Source: Prescottella defluvii
GTDB lineage: Bacteria; Actinomycetota; Actinomycetes; Mycobacteriales; Mycobacteriaceae
NCBI RefSeq assembly: GCF_000738775.1
Contig: NZ_JPOC01000026.1
Coordinates: forward strand, 1-64,000
Direction: 5' to 3'
Length of the DNA: 64,000 nucleotides
The notes below the pieces were generated by a model that saw only the letters and a program-made list of their open reading frames with translations, ran no database searches and was not told where the DNA came from. Each line of letters begins with the position of its first letter. Positions within the stretch are counted from its first letter, which is position 1. Shown one piece after another: positions 34,554 to 43,232 of this stretch. A program made the translations under genes and the position numbers.

Positions 34554-35849
34554 ATGAGCGACCTGCTGAGACTCGCTACCGCGGGCAGCGTCGACGACGG
34601 TAAGTCCACCCTCGTGGGCCGCCTGTTGTACGACACCAAATCCGTTCTGGCCGATCAGATCGACGCCGTCACCCGGGCGTCGGTCGACCGGGGCCTGTCC
34701 ACCCCGGACCTGTCGCTGCTCGTCGACGGCCTGCGTGCCGAGCGCGAACAGGGCATCACGATCGACGTCGCGTACCGCTACTTCGCGACCCCGCGGCGCT
34801 CGTTCGTCCTCGCCGACACTCCGGGCCACGTGCAGTACACCCGCAACACGGTCTCCGGCGCGTCCACCGCACAGTTGGTGATCCTGCTGGTGGACGCACG
34901 CAAGGGCGTCATCTCGCAGACCCGCAAGCACGCCGCGGTCCTGGCGCTGCTCGGGGTGCCGCGTCTGGTGCTGGCGGTCAACAAGATCGACCTCGTCGAG
35001 GATCCGGCGCAGGTGTTCGCCGACATCTCCGCCGAGTTCCGGTCGCTGACCACCTCGCTCGGCTGGGCCGCCGAGGACGTGCACGCGATCCCGGTGTCGG
35101 CGCTGCACGGCGACAACGTCGCGGTGGCGTCGGAGAACACGCCCTACTACGAGGGCCCGACGCTGATCGAGCATCTCGAGTCGGTTCCCGTGGACAGCGA
35201 CAATGAGGGCAAGCACGCTGTGGGCCTGCGGTTCCCGGTGCAGTACGTGATCCGTCCGCGGACCGCCGAGTTCCCGGACTACCGCGGCTACGCCGGTCAG
35301 GTGGCGGCCGGTTCCGTGGTGCCCGGCGACGAGGTGGTGATCCTGCCGTCCGGCACCCGGACCACAGTTGCCCGCATCGACACGGCCGACGGCGAACTCG
35401 ACATCGCCCACGCGGGCCGCAGCGTGACTCTGGTGCTCGCCGACGACGTCGACGTCTCCCGCGGTGACACCATCGCGGCGCCGTCGGGCGCGCCGGAGCC
35501 GATCGGCCAGTTCGACGCCACCGTGTGCTGGCTGGCGGAGAAGCCGCTGCGTCCCGGTGCGCGTCTGCTGCTCAAGCACGGCACGCGGACCACGCAGGCC
35601 ATCGTCGGCGCGCTCGTCGAGCGCCTCGACGAGCAGGAGCTGACGTCCGAGTTGAGCCCGGAGACCCTCGAGCTCAACGAGATCGGCAAGATCTCGGTGC
35701 GCGTCGCGGAGCCGATCGTGGCCGACGACTACACCGTCAACCGCCACACCGGGTGCTTCCTGCTGATCGATCCGGCCGGCGGCAACACCCTCGCGGCCGG
35801 ACTGGTCGGCGACGCGATCGCGGCCGTCGAACTCGGTGAGCGGGTCTAG
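34554..35849 (+). CDS. cysN: Sulfate adenylyltransferase subunit 1 (CysN GTPase), no CysC domain
   Basis: A 431-aa EF-Tu-like GTPase that drives APS formation with CysD. G1 is AGSVDDGKST (near residue 10), G3 is DTPGH (near 88), and G4 is NKID (near 142); two beta-barrel domains follow. The protein ends at YTVNRHTGCFLLIDPAGG... AAVELGERV without the APS-kinase (CysC) extension that is fused in M. tuberculosis CysNC. Consistent with this, CysH here looks APS-specific, so PAPS is not needed for reduction. The ORF frame is open upstream into cysD, but ATG 34554 matches the family N-terminus. Confidence 0.95.
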   Translation: MSDLLRLATAGSVDDGKSTLVGRLLYDTKSVLADQIDAVTRASVDRGLSTPDLSLLVDGLRAEREQGITIDVAYRYFATPRRSFVLADTPGHVQYTRNTVSGASTAQLVILLVDARKGVISQTRKHAAVLALLGVPRLVLAVNKIDLVEDPAQVFADISAEFRSLTTSLGWAAEDVHAIPVSALHGDNVAVASENTPYYEGPTLIEHLESVPVDSDNEGKHAVGLRFPVQYVIRPRTAEFPDYRGYAGQVAAGSVVPGDEVVILPSGTRTTVARIDTADGELDIAHAGRSVTLVLADDVDVSRGDTIAAPSGAPEPIGQFDATVCWLAEKPLRPGARLLLKHGTRTTQAIVGALVERLDEQELTSELSPETLELNEIGKISVRVAEPIVADDYTVNRHTGCFLLIDPAGGNTLAAGLVGDAIAAVELGERV

Positions 35850-35853
35850 CACT

Positions 35854-36609
35854 GTGACTGCGCCGCTGATCGCCGTCGCGCACGGCAGCCGTGATCCCCG
35901 ATCCGCTCGGGTGGTCGCGGCTGCCGTGGCGGCGATCCGTGCACGACGGCCGGATCTCGACGTGCGGCTGTGCTTCCTGGACCTGAACGCGCCGTCCGTG
36001 GACCAGGTCGTCGACGCTGTTGCCGCGGAGGGTCATTCCACGGCAATCGTGGTCCCGCTGCTGCTCGGCAGCGCCTTCCACGCGCGCGTGGATCTGCCGG
36101 GCATTCTCGCCGGCGCCCGTGCGCGGCATCCTCGGCTGACGCTCGTCCAGTCGGACGTGCTGGGCCACGACCACCGGCTCGTCGGCGCCGTGCGGGACCG
36201 GATCGCGCAGTCCGGTGTGGCTGTCGACGACACCTGCACCGGTGTCGTCCTCGCCGCGGTCGGCTCGTCCGACCCGCGGGCGAACGATCGCACCCGCACC
36301 CTCGCACCCGCACTCGCCGCGGGCACCCGCTGGGCGGGAACCGCCGTCTGCTTCGCTACATCCGCCGAACCGACCGTCGCACAGGCGGTCTCAATGCTGC
36401 GCTCGCGAGGGGCCGAGCGCATCGTGATCGCCCCCTGGTTCCTGGCACCCGGACGTCTGACCGACCGACTCGGCACGGCCGCCCTCGAGGCGGCCCCCGA
36501 CGCGATCTTCGCCGACACCATCGGCGCACACAGCCGCCTCGTCGACGTCACACTCGACCGGTACCGGTCCGCTCTGCCCGCACTCGCGCGGGCAGAGCGG
36601 TCCGCCTGA
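35854..36609 (+). CDS. Sirohydrochlorin ferrochelatase-like protein (CbiX/SirB family)
   Basis: A 251-aa protein with two related chelatase halves. The first begins LIAVAHGSRDPRSARVVAA with the metal-binding His in HGSRD; the second has GVVLAAVGSSDPRAN and RIVIAPWFLAPGRLTDRL. It would insert iron into sirohydrochlorin to make the siroheme needed by the upstream sulfite reductase, which explains its position as last gene of the operon (same place as Rv2393 in M. tuberculosis). GTG at 35854 is preferred; GTG at 35836 overlaps cysN and is possible. A perfect hairpin lies within its last codons. Confidence 0.9.
   Translation: MTAPLIAVAHGSRDPRSARVVAAAVAAIRARRPDLDVRLCFLDLNAPSVDQVVDAVAAEGHSTAIVVPLLLGSAFHARVDLPGILAGARARHPRLTLVQSDVLGHDHRLVGAVRDRIAQSGVAVDDTCTGVVLAAVGSSDPRANDRTRTLAPALAAGTRWAGTAVCFATSAEPTVAQAVSMLRSRGAERIVIAPWFLAPGRLTDRLGTAALEAAPDAIFADTIGAHSRLVDVTLDRYRSALPALARAERSA
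36569..36600. terminator. Terminator-like hairpin embedded in the end of the chelatase gene
   Basis: Perfect 13-bp arms CCGCTCTGCCCGC / GCGGGCAGAGCGG around a 6-nt loop. The hairpin ends 9 bp before the stop codon of the chelatase gene, and the convergent ddh stop is 20 bp further. It probably terminates both transcripts while being part of the coding sequence. Confidence 0.7.
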
Positions 36610-36619
36610 CCCGTCCGCG

Positions 36620-37609
36620 TTACAGCAACTCTGCGCGCAACTGCTCCGGGGACTTCGGCGACAGCAGGCCCGGGGCCACGTCGTAGACGGTGTGGGCGCC
36701 GATCCGGCCGTCGGCGTTCAACCGGTGCACCGCCCGCGCGTATGCCACCAGGACGCTCGCGGTGAACTCGGGATTGCTGCCCAGCGCGAGGCTGTACTCG
36801 ACGGTCTGCACGTTCCCGGTGCCGGTGGATCCGCTGCGGATCACGAAGCCACCGTGCGGCATTCCCGCGTGGTCACGCGCGAGGGTGTCCGCGTCGACGA
36901 AGTGGACGACCGTGTCGTACTGGTCGAAGTAGTCGGGCATCGTGACGATCGCCTGCCGCACGGTCTCCGCGTCGGCGCCGTCGGCGAGCACCACGAAGCA
37001 TTCGCGGGTGTGCTTCTCACGGGTCGCCAGTTCGGGCCGGCTGCCGCCACGCACCTTCGCGATCGCCACCTCCGACGGCAGCGTGTACTGCACGGCACCC
37101 GCGACACCGGGCACCCGGCGCACCGCGTCGGAGTGCCCCTGGCTGACCCCGCGCCCCCAGAAGGTGTAGGTCTCGCCCACCGGCAGGATCGCCTCACCGT
37201 AGACACGGTTGATCGAGAACAACCCCGGATCCCAGCCGGTCGAGATCAGCGCCGTGCGCCCCGCAGCGCGGGCCGGGGCATCCACCGCGGCGAAGTACTC
37301 CGGGATGCGGGCGTGCGTGTCGAAACTGTCGACGGTGTTGAATCGCGCCGCCAACTCCGGGCCCTGCTCCGGCAGATCCGACTTCGAACCACCGCACAGG
37401 ATCAGTACGTCGATGTCGTTCTCGTGCCCGGCCAGTGCGTCCCACCCGAACACCGCCGTGTCCGGACGCTGCGGGGTGAGCGTCGCCGGGTCACGCCGGG
37501 TGAACACCCCCACCAGCGTCATGTCCGAGTTCGCCGCGACCGCGGACTCCACTCCTCGACCCAGATTGCCGTATCCGGCAATCCCGATTCGGATCCGACC
37601 GCTCTCCAC
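36620..37609 (-). CDS. ddh: meso-Diaminopimelate D-dehydrogenase
   Basis: A 329-aa NADPH-dependent enzyme that reductively aminates L-2-amino-6-oxopimelate to meso-diaminopimelate in one step, bypassing the succinylase branch of lysine and peptidoglycan precursor synthesis. The Rossmann motif is IRIGIAGYGNLGRG. STGWDPGLFSINR, SQGHSDAVRR, QYTLPSE and MPDYF closely match the Corynebacterium enzyme, with GMPHGG near the C-terminus. GTG at 37609 has GGAGG 5 nt upstream. It stands alone, convergent with the sulfur operon. Confidence 0.94.
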   Translation of the reverse strand: MESGRIRIGIAGYGNLGRGVESAVAANSDMTLVGVFTRRDPATLTPQRPDTAVFGWDALAGHENDIDVLILCGGSKSDLPEQGPELAARFNTVDSFDTHARIPEYFAAVDAPARAAGRTALISTGWDPGLFSINRVYGEAILPVGETYTFWGRGVSQGHSDAVRRVPGVAGAVQYTLPSEVAIAKVRGGSRPELATREKHTRECFVVLADGADAETVRQAIVTMPDYFDQYDTVVHFVDADTLARDHAGMPHGGFVIRSGSTGTGNVQTVEYSLALGSNPEFTASVLVAYARAVHRLNADGRIGAHTVYDVAPGLLSPKSPEQLRAELL

Positions 37610-37720
37610 TACGCCTCCTAGCAGGGCAGACGTCCGTCGGCTGCCCAACCGCCCACCGTACCTGGGCCCGTGACGCCGCCTGCCACCTACAGTGGGTCGG
37701 TGACGAGGGAGAAGCGCACC

Positions 37721-38491
37721 ATGGTGAGTGCCGCATCACTGCGCGGCAGATGGAGCCCCGAGGACGTAGCCCTGATCGCACGCCGGTTCGTCGACCAGGC
37801 CCGGTTCGTCGGCCGCATCCACGAGATCGCATCCCCACACGGGACGACCGACGAAGGTCGCGTCGACCTGCGTGGGGCGAAAGTAGCCCGCGGACATTCG
37901 CTCTCGATCAAGTACCTCACCCTGGAGCGACTCGACCTGAGCCACGCGCAGGGCGCGCTCCACCTGTTCGAGACCGAAGTGAGCGACAGCCTGTTCGACA
38001 AGATCTCCGCGTCGGGCAGCGTGCTCGACCGTCTCTTCGTTCGGTGCAGCTTCAGATCGGCGCGCCTGACGCGGACACGGATCGGACGGACATTGATCGA
38101 CTGCGACTTCACGAATGCCTCGATGCGCAAGCTCGCGCTCGGGGAGAACACCGTGTTCGAGCGGTGCACGTTCCACGGGACCGATCTGGCCGACGCGAAG
38201 CTCGTGGGCGGCCGTTTCGCCGAGTGCACATTCGCCGACACCACGTTCTCCGCGCTCACGACGTTCGACAGGTGCGACTTCAGGGGCACCCTGCCCGAGT
38301 TCGGATCCGCACGCCGCATCCGCTGCACCCATGACGGCACTCCCCTGCCCGACAGCTGGCCGGGACAGGCCGACGCCGAGGAGCTCGAACGCGACTATCT
38401 CGACCGCTACGCGCGCGCGGTGTTGGCGGAGACCGCCGAGACTGTGGAGACCGCCGAGACTGTGGACACAATGCCACTCGACCCCGAGTGA
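37721..38491 (+). CDS. Pentapeptide-repeat protein
   Basis: A 256-aa protein whose central part (about 50-205) is built of degenerate pentapeptide repeats: VDLRGAKVA, LERLDLSHAQGALHLFE, LIDCDFTNASMRKL, RCTFHGTDLADAKLVGGRFAECTFADTTF. These form a right-handed quadrilateral beta-helix; relatives can mimic DNA and protect gyrase, but most have unknown roles. The C-terminal tail is acidic and includes an ETAETV-ETAETV duplication coded by an 18-bp tandem repeat. ATG at 37721 is chosen (AGGGAG upstream); GTG at 37700 is an alternative. Confidence 0.85.
   Translation: MVSAASLRGRWSPEDVALIARRFVDQARFVGRIHEIASPHGTTDEGRVDLRGAKVARGHSLSIKYLTLERLDLSHAQGALHLFETEVSDSLFDKISASGSVLDRLFVRCSFRSARLTRTRIGRTLIDCDFTNASMRKLALGENTVFERCTFHGTDLADAKLVGGRFAECTFADTTFSALTTFDRCDFRGTLPEFGSARRIRCTHDGTPLPDSWPGQADAEELERDYLDRYARAVLAETAETVETAETVDTMPLDPE
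38429..38464 (+). repeat. 18-bp tandem repeat, two exact copies
   Basis: GAGACCGCCGAGACTGTG occurs twice in direct succession near the 3' end of the pentapeptide-repeat gene, adding two ETAETV units to the protein tail. Confidence 0.95.
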
Positions 38492-38510
38492 CGGCGTCGA
38501 GTGTGGCGTT
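38470..38510 (+). terminator. Imperfect hairpin spanning the stop of the pentapeptide-repeat gene
   Basis: AATGCCACTCGAC pairs with GTCGAGTGTGGCGTT (a two-base bulge and one G-T pair), with an alternative inner stem CACTCG-ACCC-CGAGTG. The TGA stop lies within it. A terminator role is inferred. Confidence 0.5.
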
Positions 38511-38573
38511 CCCGGCCTGCTGCAGCACCCGGGTGGCGGGCCTGCCGATCGCCGTGGCGTTCGGCACAGTCGC

Positions 38574-38604
38574 TTTACCTCGAGTGAACTTCAGGTTCTA
38601 GCGT
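38574..38604 (+). promoter_or_regulatory. MerR/SoxR-type promoter of the flavin reductase gene
   Basis: A -35 TTTACC (38574-38579) and a -10 TAGCGT (38599-38604) are separated by 19 bp instead of 17. The spacer holds the dyad ACCTCGAGTG/AACTTCAGGT (7 of 10 pairs). Long-spacer promoters with a central dyad starting ACCT are the hallmark of activation by MerR-family regulators, including SoxR. Confidence 0.6.
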
Positions 38605-38643
38605 TGTAGCCGACACCCCGATGCACCTGACGGAGGATCCCCG

Positions 38644-39159
38644 TTGACGACCGCCACCCCGATATCCCAGCTCAGCGGCGACTTTCGTCGAGCATTTCGC
38701 GGTCATCCCGCCGGTGTCGCCATCATCACCGCCCGGGGCAGCGAGGGCCCCGTCGGCCTCACGTCGTCGTCGGTGGTGTCGATCGCGGCGGACCCGCCGA
38801 TCCTCGGGTTCTCGCTGCAATCCGATCGGGGCTCGGCCGCCGTCATCGGATCCGCCACCAGCTTCCTCGTGCACCTGCTCACCGCCGAGAACGCATCCCT
38901 GGCAAGACTGTTCGCCACGCCCGGTACCCGACGCTTCGGACCGGACATGGCCTGGTCGACTCTGGCGACCGGCGAACCCCTGATCCACGGAACCGGGCAC
39001 GTGCTGCGCTGCACGCCCCTGTCGGGGGTCCAGGCCGGGCCGGCGACCGTCCTGACCGCCGCGGTCGAGGACGTCCTCGAACCCGAGAACCTCGGGGCGC
39101 CGCTCGTCTACCAGGACCGGAAATACCACTGCGTGAGCCCGTGGACGGTCCTCACCTGA
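38644..39159 (+). CDS. Flavin reductase (HpaC-like, FMN-binding split barrel)
   Basis: A 171-aa NAD(P)H:flavin oxidoreductase. The split-barrel signature includes FRRAFRGHPAGVAIITARGSEGPVGLTSSSVVSIAADPP (here read as two adjacent blocks), FLVHLLTAEN, and the C-terminal PLVYQDRKYH. Such enzymes provide free reduced FMN/FAD to two-component monooxygenases; no oxygenase partner is adjacent. TTG at 38644 has GGAGG 7 nt upstream, a good context. A MerR-type promoter lies about 40 bp upstream, hinting at redox- or ligand-induced expression. Confidence 0.88.
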   Translation: MTTATPISQLSGDFRRAFRGHPAGVAIITARGSEGPVGLTSSSVVSIAADPPILGFSLQSDRGSAAVIGSATSFLVHLLTAENASLARLFATPGTRRFGPDMAWSTLATGEPLIHGTGHVLRCTPLSGVQAGPATVLTAAVEDVLEPENLGAPLVYQDRKYHCVSPWTVLT

Positions 39160-39229
39160 TCGGTCGTTCGTTCGGTCGGCCCGACGATTGTCGCCCGACA
39201 ACCTCTACCGCAGATTTATTCTCGTGGGC

Positions 39230-40540
39230 ATGCAGCCAACTGTCCGCCGAACCCGCCGAACCCGTCGGCGGGTCGGTGCCACGGCGCTCACCCTCGCCAC
39301 TACGGCATCGCTCGCACTCACGGCTGCCACCACGCCGGCACCCGCCGCGATTCTGCAGCTGCCGAATCCGGGATCCGCGATCGGCGATGGCTGGGAACTC
39401 CAGACCGTCATGCGCACCGCGGCGACGGTCGTCGGCCACAGCGCACCGGGTATGTCCATCGCGATAGTCAAGCCCGACCCAGACGAGCCCGGCGAGTCGA
39501 TCACCACGACCTACCATTTCGGTCTGGCGGACAAGGAGAACCAACGCAAGGTCGGCCCGCAGACGCAGTTCGAGATCGCCTCGGAGACCAAGACGTTCAC
39601 CGCGGCACTGCTCGCGAAGAGGATCCGTGCCGGGCAGTCCGACTTGGCCGATCTCGCGCAGGACTACGAGCAGGACGTCACGTTCCCCACGATGGGCGGA
39701 GCAGCCATCACGCTCGGAGACCTCGTCACTCACCGGTCCGGATTGACCGACGATCCCGGCAACCTGCATGCGGGCTGCCCGGGCAGCGACCCCGGCTGCC
39801 CGGACGCAATGGCTCGGTACAACCGGACACTCCTGAGGGAGGGGATCGAGGCACCGGGCGCACTCGCGAACGCCCCGGGATCGACCTGGCTCTACTCGGA
39901 TTTCGGTTTCGGCACGGTCGGCACCCTCATGGCGGACGCCTTCGCACCGGGTAGTCCCGAACCGCAGTTCGCCGACGTCGTCGAGGCGGAACTGACCGGG
40001 CCCCTCGGCATGACATCGACCGTCCTCGAGACGCGAACACCGGAGTTGGCTCAGCCGTACAGGAACGGAGCCGAAGCCGATCTCTGGAACAACACCGGAG
40101 CCCTCGCGGGAGGGGGTGGACTGATCAGCACAGTGTCCGACATGGCGAGATGGGTCGCCGGCACCCTCGGCTACGGCGACAGCCCGCTGGTACCCGTGCT
40201 GCAGTCGATGCTCGAACCCATCGCGGGCGTGGCGCCGACGAATCAGCCCGACATGACGATGGGCATGGCATGGCAGCTGTATCCCGCACAGAACGGGATC
40301 ACCCGCCCCTACGCCTTCAAGAACGGCGCCTCGAACGGCAGCACCAGCGCCACCTACCTCCTGCCGTCGGAAGGCTGGGGAGTCACCGTCCTGGCCAACG
40401 GCCTGCACACCCGCGACGACGGCCAGGCCGATCCGACGACCGATCAGGCAGCTTTCGCCCTGATGCGGGAACTCGCTCCGCTGTTCCCGACCCCCGAAAC
40501 GGGCAGCGGTTCGTCCCCGTTCGGTTCCGTCGGGTCCTGA
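39230..40540 (+). CDS. Secreted serine hydrolase (class C beta-lactamase fold)
   Basis: A 436-aa protein with an Arg-rich N-terminus and Sec-type signal segment (ALTLATTASLALTAATTPAPA). The twin RR pairs near residues 6-13 hint at, but do not establish, Tat export. The nucleophile motif SETK is S118-K121, YSDFGFG supplies the second-motif Tyr, and VTHRSGLTDD precedes it. Relatives are D-aminopeptidases, esterases and beta-lactamase-like proteins; the substrate is unknown. It is unrelated in position to the serine hydrolase at 2240-3061. It is convergent with cysA across a strong terminator. Confidence 0.85.
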   Translation: MQPTVRRTRRTRRRVGATALTLATTASLALTAATTPAPAAILQLPNPGSAIGDGWELQTVMRTAATVVGHSAPGMSIAIVKPDPDEPGESITTTYHFGLADKENQRKVGPQTQFEIASETKTFTAALLAKRIRAGQSDLADLAQDYEQDVTFPTMGGAAITLGDLVTHRSGLTDDPGNLHAGCPGSDPGCPDAMARYNRTLLREGIEAPGALANAPGSTWLYSDFGFGTVGTLMADAFAPGSPEPQFADVVEAELTGPLGMTSTVLETRTPELAQPYRNGAEADLWNNTGALAGGGGLISTVSDMARWVAGTLGYGDSPLVPVLQSMLEPIAGVAPTNQPDMTMGMAWQLYPAQNGITRPYAFKNGASNGSTSATYLLPSEGWGVTVLANGLHTRDDGQADPTTDQAAFALMRELAPLFPTPETGSGSSPFGSVGS

Positions 40541-40550
40541 ACCGCAGCGG

Positions 40551-40592
40551 ACGAGGAGGGCCCGGCCCCGAGAGGAACCGGGCCCGCCTCGT
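40551..40592. terminator. Bidirectional terminator between the serine hydrolase and cysA
   Basis: Long stem ACGAGG-a-GGGCCCGG / CCGGGCCC-g-CCTCGT around a 12-nt loop, directly between the two convergent stops. Confidence 0.85.
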
Positions 40593-40600
40593 GCGCGGTG

Positions 40601-41548
40601 TCAGGCGATGATGTGACTCGGTCGCACGTACACCGTCTCGCCCTCGCGCAGACCCAGGGTCTCGGCGTCGCGGCGGGTGATCTGCGCCGACAGTTCCTGT
40701 GCGCCGGTCTTGGGCTGCAACTCCACACGGACCTCGAAACCGAGGTGCACCACGCGCGAGACCGTCGCTGCGAACGACTGCGGGATCTGGGTGCGCTCGA
40801 GCCGCAGATCGTGCGGGCGCACCAACTGTCCGTTGAGCCGCGCAACCGGCCCGAGGAACGACATCACGAAGTCGTTGGCCGGGGTGTCGTACAACTCCTG
40901 CGGCGTCCCGACCTGCTCGATCCGCCCCTTGTTGAGCACCGCGATCCGGTCGGCGACGTCGAGCGCCTCCTCCTGGTCGTGGGTGACCAGCACCGTGGTC
41001 ACGTGCACCTCGTCGTGCAACCGCCGCAACCACGTCCGCAGATCGTCGCGCACCTTCGCGTCGAGCGCACCGAACGGCTCGTCCAGCAGCAGTACCTGTG
41101 GATCCACGGCCAGGGCGCGGGCCAGGGCCATGCGCTGTCGCTGCCCACCCGACAGCTGGGCCGGGTAGCGGTGCTGGAAGCCGTCGAGTCCGACGATCGC
41201 GAGCAGGTCGTCGACCTTCCTGGCGATCTCGGCCTTGGGGCGCTTGCGGATCGTGAGGCCGAACGCGACGTTGTCGCGCACCGTCATGTGCTTGAACGCC
41301 GCGTAGTGCTGGAACACGAAACCGATGTCGCGCTTCTGCGGCGGGACCCCGGTGACGTCCTTCCCCGCGATCGTGATGGTGCCCGAGTCCGGCTGCTCGA
41401 GACCGGCGATCGACCGCAGCAGCGTCGACTTGCCCGAGCCACTGGGCCCGAGCAGTGCGGTGAGCGAGCCCGACGGGATGTCGAGGGTGACGTCGTCGAG
41501 CGCGACGAAGTCGCCGTAGTTCTTGCGTGCCCCGGTCACAGTGATCAT
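40601..41548 (-). CDS. cysA: Sulfate/thiosulfate ABC transporter ATP-binding protein CysA
   Basis: A 315-aa ATPase of the sulfate importer. Walker [10 protein letters not shown] is at residues 34-42, the signature is [15 protein letters not shown], Walker B is [11 protein letters not shown], and the H-loop is VTHD. A C-terminal TOBE-like regulatory part follows ([19 protein letters not shown]). ATG 41548 overlaps the cysW stop (ATGA). It is the last gene of the subI-cysT-cysW-cysA operon. Confidence 0.96.
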   Translation of the reverse strand: MITVTGARKNYGDFVALDDVTLDIPSGSLTALLGPSGSGKSTLLRSIAGLEQPDSGTITIAGKDVTGVPPQKRDIGFVFQHYAAFKHMTVRDNVAFGLTIRKRPKAEIARKVDDLLAIVGLDGFQHRYPAQLSGGQRQRMALARALAVDPQVLLLDEPFGALDAKVRDDLRTWLRRLHDEVHVTTVLVTHDQEEALDVADRIAVLNKGRIEQVGTPQELYDTPANDFVMSFLGPVARLNGQLVRPHDLRLERTQIPQSFAATVSRVVHLGFEVRVELQPKTGAQELSAQITRRDAETLGLREGETVYVRPSHIIA

Positions 41549-42351
41549 GTCGTGCTCCTCTTACGGTCGAGCAGGGTCATCAGCAGGAGTGTCACCACGG
41601 CGATCGACATCAGCAGTGTCGCCGCGGCGTAGGCCCCGAAGGTGTTGTGGTCGTCGATGTAGCGGGAGTGCACGAGCAGGGTCAGCGTCTGCGACTGGCC
41701 GGGAATGCCCGACGAGACCATGATGACGGCACCGAACTCGCCGAGAGCGCGGGCGACGGTGAGGACGATGCCGTACGTCAGGCCCCAGCGGATCGCCGGA
41801 AGCGTGATCCGGGTGAACGTCTGCCACTTGGACGCCCCGAGCGTGGCCGCGGCCTGCTCCTGCTCGTCCCCGATCTCGTGCAGCACCGGTTCCACCTCGC
41901 GCACCACGAACGGCAGCGTCACGAAGATCGTGGCGATCACCATGCCCGGCAACCCGAAGATCACCTTGAAGCCGAGAGATTCGACGCCGCCGAACCACCC
42001 GCCCGCACCCCACAGCAGGATCAGCGAGACGCCGACGACGATGGGTGACACCGCGAACGGGAGATCCACGACGGACTGCAGCAGCCCGCGGCCGGGAAAA
42101 CGACCCCGCACCAAGGCGAGTGCGGTGATGATGCCGAAGGCGACGTTGATCGGCACGACGATCGCGACGATCAGTAGCGACAAGTTCAGCGCCGAGATCG
42201 CGGCCGGGGTGCTGATCGCGTGGTAGAACGCGACGAACCCGTGTTCGAAGGTGCGGTAGAGGATCACGCCGATCGGCACGATCAGGAGCACGAACAGGTA
42301 GCCGAGGACGATGGTGCGGAGACTGATCCGCGCCCAGGGGGAGATCTTCAC
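41545..42351 (-). CDS. cysW: Sulfate ABC transporter permease CysW
   Basis: A 268-aa inner-membrane permease with about six helices. The EAA loop that contacts the ATPase reads [25 protein letters not shown]. The N-terminus and [14 protein letters not shown] are typical of CysW. GTG 42351 overlaps the cysT stop (GTGA), and its own stop overlaps cysA. Confidence 0.95.
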   Translation of the reverse strand: MKISPWARISLRTIVLGYLFVLLIVPIGVILYRTFEHGFVAFYHAISTPAAISALNLSLLIVAIVVPINVAFGIITALALVRGRFPGRGLLQSVVDLPFAVSPIVVGVSLILLWGAGGWFGGVESLGFKVIFGLPGMVIATIFVTLPFVVREVEPVLHEIGDEQEQAAATLGASKWQTFTRITLPAIRWGLTYGIVLTVARALGEFGAVIMVSSGIPGQSQTLTLLVHSRYIDDHNTFGAYAAATLLMSIAVVTLLLMTLLDRKRSTT

Positions 42352-43232
42352 TGTGCCTGCTCCTCTCGGCGCAGATTGCGCGCGGCGAAGATGCGCAGCA
42401 CGAACAACGTCGCGAACGCGATCGCCAGCAACGCCACCGACACCGCGGCCGCGCTGACGGGACGGTCGATCTCGATCTGCTGCTGGATGTACTGCGAGGC
42501 CACCTGGGTCTCGCGCGGGATGTTGCCACCGATCAGCACCACCGAGCCGTACTCACCGATCGCCCGGGCGAACGCGAGTCCGGCACCGCTGATGATCGCC
42601 GGCGTGAGTATCGGCAGCACCACCCGACGGAAGATCGTCCAGTTGCTCGCACCCAGTGACGCCGCGGCCTGCTCCACCTCACGGTCGGCCTCCATCAGCA
42701 CCGGCTGCACCGACCGGACCACGAACGGCAACGTGACGAACGCGAGCGCCATGATCAGCCCCGGCTGAGTCGCGTTGAGGTGCACGTCGATCGGACTCTG
42801 CGGCCCGTACAGCGACAGCAACACGATGCTGGCGACGATCGTCGGCAACGCGAACGGAAGGTCGATGAGGGAGCCGACGATCCGCTTGCCCGGGAACTCG
42901 TCCCGCACCAGCACCCACGCGATCATCGTGCCCATCACCACGTTGATCAGGGCGACGATCACCGACACCCCGATCGTCACGCGCAACGCTGCCAGCGCGC
43001 CGGGCGCGGTGACCGCGTCCCAGAACCCGGACCATCCGTCCTCGAACGACGTCACCGTCAGCGCCGCCAGCGGCAGCAACACGATGACGCTGAGCCACAA
43101 CGCCGCGATACCGATCCCCAACGGGCCGACGGCGCCGGTGACGGCGAACCGGCGCCGGAAGCGCCCCTTCGGTTTCCGTGGTGGCGGCGTCTGCGCGGTC
43201 GGTTGCGGCGCCTGAGTCGTCTCTGTGGTCAT
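42348..43232 (-). CDS. cysT: Sulfate ABC transporter permease CysT
   Basis: A 294-aa permease, partner of CysW in the membrane pore. A Pro/Gln-rich cytoplasmic N-terminus of about 35 residues precedes the helices. The EAA loop is EVEQAAASLGASNWTIFRRVVLPIL, and FARAIGEYGSVVLIGGNIP is a family hallmark. ATG 43232 shares one base with the subI stop (TGATG), so the genes are tightly coupled; the frame open to 43415 is inside subI. Confidence 0.95.
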   Translation of the reverse strand: MTTETTQAPQPTAQTPPPRKPKGRFRRRFAVTGAVGPLGIGIAALWLSVIVLLPLAALTVTSFEDGWSGFWDAVTAPGALAALRVTIGVSVIVALINVVMGTMIAWVLVRDEFPGKRIVGSLIDLPFALPTIVASIVLLSLYGPQSPIDVHLNATQPGLIMALAFVTLPFVVRSVQPVLMEADREVEQAAASLGASNWTIFRRVVLPILTPAIISGAGLAFARAIGEYGSVVLIGGNIPRETQVASQYIQQQIEIDRPVSAAAVSVALLAIAFATLFVLRIFAARNLRREEQAQ

